A model generated the notes under the pieces. The model worked only from the letters and a program-made list of their open reading frames with translations, had not been told where the DNA came from and did not search any database. DNA of 64,000 nt from JBHELG01 sp046263195 (GTDB taxonomy: Bacteria; Actinomycetota; Nitriliruptoria; Nitriliruptorales; JAHWKO01): the NCBI GenBank assembly GCA_046263195.1, contig JBHELG010000040.1:4512-68511 (forward strand), read 5' to 3'. Below are positions 62,543 to 64,000 of the stretch, piece by piece. Every line of letters begins with the position of its first letter. The stretch's first letter is position 1. The translations under genes and the position numbers were made by a program.

Positions 62543-64000
62543 ATGCTGAACATCGGGCGGATGGCGCCGGGGAGCCACGACTACTACTTGTCCGTCGTCG
62601 CCTCAGGTGCCGAGGACTACTACCTCGCCCGGGGGGAGGAACCGGGCCGCTGGCTGGGTCGCGCCACCGCCGACCTGCGGCTCGAAGGCCAGGTCGAGGC
62701 CGGCCAGCTCCACCGGGTGCTAACCGGCAGCGACCCTCACACGGGGGAGCGGCTCACGCGGCATCCTGCCCGGAGGGTGCCGGGGTTCGACCTCACCTTC
62801 CGCGCGCCCAAGAGCGTGTCACTGCTGTGGGGCCTGTCCGACCGGCAAGTGGCGGGCGAGGTGGCGGCAGCGCACGACGCCGCCGTGGACGCCGCAATCG
62901 GGTACCTGGAGCGAGCGGCGGGGTTCACCCGCCGGGGGGCGGGGGGCACCGAACGCGTCCCCACCACCGGGTTCGTAGGGGCGGCGTTTCGGCACCGCAC
63001 ATCGCGCGCGAACGATCCGCTGCTGCACACCCACGTGCTGGTGGCCAACCTCACGGAGACGGCCGACGATGGAGTGTGGCGGACGATGGACTCCAAGGCC
63101 CTGTACGCCCACGCTCGCACCGCCGGGTTCCTCTACCAGGCACAGCTGCGGTATGAGCTGACCACCCGGCTAGGCGTTTCGTGGGGGCCCGTGGTAAACG
63201 GCTACGCCGACCTCGCGGGCGTGGCGCGTGAGTGGGTTGCGCACTTCTCCCGTCGCCGCGCCGCCATCCTCGAAGAGCTGCAGGCGCGGGGAGAGACGTC
63301 GGCCAAGGCGGCGCAGGTCGCCACGCTGGTGAGCAGGCAGGCCAAGGAGCAGCAGGTCTCTGAGGCGGAGCTGCGGGCATTCTGGCGGCGCCGCGCCGCC
63401 CAGCTGGATATCGACCGCAACTGGACGTCGCAGATCCTGGATCAGGCCGTGCCGGAGCGACCCTCGACCGGTCGGCTCTATCGAGAGCTGGTGAGGGACG
63501 AGGCGCTGACCGACCACGCCTCCACGTTCACTCGCCGCGACGTGCTCCGCGCCGTCGCCGAACGCTTCCCCACGGGCGCCACCGTCGAGCAGGTCGAGCA
63601 GCTGGCCGACGCCATCATCGGCCATGATCCCCACCAGGTCATACCCCTCGGCGTCGTCCACGGGCAGTTGGCTGTGCTGGATGTGATCCGTCGACGCGAC
63701 GGCACGGTCGTCCCTGCCGACTCCGGCGAGACCCGCTACACAACCGCGGGACTGCTGCTGGCTGAGCAGCGCGCCATCGCGCACGCCCTCAACCGGTGCG
63801 ATGTCAACGCCGCCACCGTCGACGCAGCAACGACTGAGGCCTCGATCCGACGGCGGAGACTGTCGGACGAGCAGGCGGCGATGGTCCGCCAGCTCACCGG
63901 TTCCGGGCACGGCGTCGAGGTCGTCGTGGGCAAGGCCGGGACCGGCAAGACCTACGCCCTTGATGCCGCTCGTGCCGCCTGGCAGGCCGCCGGGATCCGG
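62543..64000 (+). CDS. TrwC/MobF relaxase-helicase, 5' part
   Basis: Nicks oriT and unwinds DNA for conjugative transfer. From ATG 62543 (GGGG eight bases upstream) about 485 codons are visible and the gene runs off the right edge. MLNIGRMAPGSHDYYLSVVA has the catalytic tyrosines; DLTFRAPKSVSLLWGL and the HUH-type metal site in ANDPLLHTHVLVANL are standard. Further on, QAAMVRQLTGSGHGVEVVVGKAGTGKTYAL is Walker A of the helicase part. No stop in the frame was found. Confidence 0.93.
   Translation, partial: MLNIGRMAPGSHDYYLSVVASGAEDYYLARGEEPGRWLGRATADLRLEGQVEAGQLHRVLTGSDPHTGERLTRHPARRVPGFDLTFRAPKSVSLLWGLSDRQVAGEVAAAHDAAVDAAIGYLERAAGFTRRGAGGTERVPTTGFVGAAFRHRTSRANDPLLHTHVLVANLTETADDGVWRTMDSKALYAHARTAGFLYQAQLRYELTTRLGVSWGPVVNGYADLAGVAREWVAHFSRRRAAILEELQARGETSAKAAQVATLVSRQAKEQQVSEAELRAFWRRRAAQLDIDRNWTSQILDQAVPERPSTGRLYRELVRDEALTDHASTFTRRDVLRAVAERFPTGATVEQVEQLADAIIGHDPHQVIPLGVVHGQLAVLDVIRRRDGTVVPADSGETRYTTAGLLLAEQRAIAHALNRCDVNAATVDAATTEASIRRRRLSDEQAAMVRQLTGSGHGVEVVVGKAGTGKTYALDAARAAWQAAGIR

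Overview
The window is about 69% G+C, densely packed and reads as the chromosome of an actinobacterium (Actinomycetota). The best evidence is the conserved minus-strand series glmU / prs / rplY(ctc) / pth / mfd / mazG / eno / ftsB / DUF501 / ppx, an InhA-like enoyl-ACP reductase, DtxR/IdeR- and Zur-like operators, a DUF222/13E12-type HNH pseudogene and a MobF relaxase. No mycolate or sporulation genes are visible, so a deep-branching lineage (Nitriliruptoria- or Acidimicrobiia-like) is my guess rather than a demonstrated placement.

Layout. 1-5.4 kb: a type II fatty-acid synthesis operon on + (fabH end, fabG, acpP, fabF, acyl-CoA carboxyltransferase, acpS, InhA-like fabI), followed by a Mug-type uracil-DNA glycosylase. 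6-17.2 kb (minus): a hypothetical protein coupled to ilvD, a decayed HNH endonuclease, a ten-helix membrane protein with a DUF2071/acetoacetate-decarboxylase-like tail, mdh, a lipoprotein, folD, a VOC protein, purH and purN. 17.4-23.9 kb (+): a small membrane protein, hyuA, a 671-bp regulatory-looking gap with an iron-box-like operator and a strong hairpin, hyuB and an FGGY sugar kinase. 24-24.4 kb: an adenylate-cyclase remnant beside tRNA-Leu(TAA). 24.5-31.8 kb (minus): ppx, DUF501, S1-domain protein, ftsB, eno, Zn-ribbon membrane protein, a short tandem-repeat array, mazG and a PpiC-type lipoprotein foldase. 31.9-35.4 kb: a complete zinc-type ABC transporter (znuA, znuB; divergent znuC) plus a Fur/Zur-family regulator, with two Zur-like operators.

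35.4-52 kb: mfd, pth, rplY, then yqgE, an exported coiled-coil protein, prs, and between prs and glmU an extra module: TetR regulator, then four minus-strand genes in which each start overlaps the preceding stop by 4 bp (acyl-CoA reductase/HAD fusion, zinc alcohol dehydrogenase, LarA/DUF2088-like protein, PlsC-like acyltransferase). That operon is the best candidate for an uncharacterised lipid pathway. 52-58.7 kb: small hypothetical proteins, GlsB/YeaQ-like protein, CapA-like phosphoesterase, an LPXTG-like surface protein with 84-bp tandem repeats, and two SnoaL-like paralogues (one frameshifted) flanking a membrane protein.

58.77 kb to the right edge looks like the left end of an integrated mobile element: a 3' tRNA fragment with tRNA-Gln features, an unusual HxlR regulator-FAD oxidase fusion with a divergent ABM-like gene, an excisionase-like HTH protein and a TrwC/MobF relaxase that runs off the window. 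No integrase is visible; it should lie beyond the window if this reading is right.
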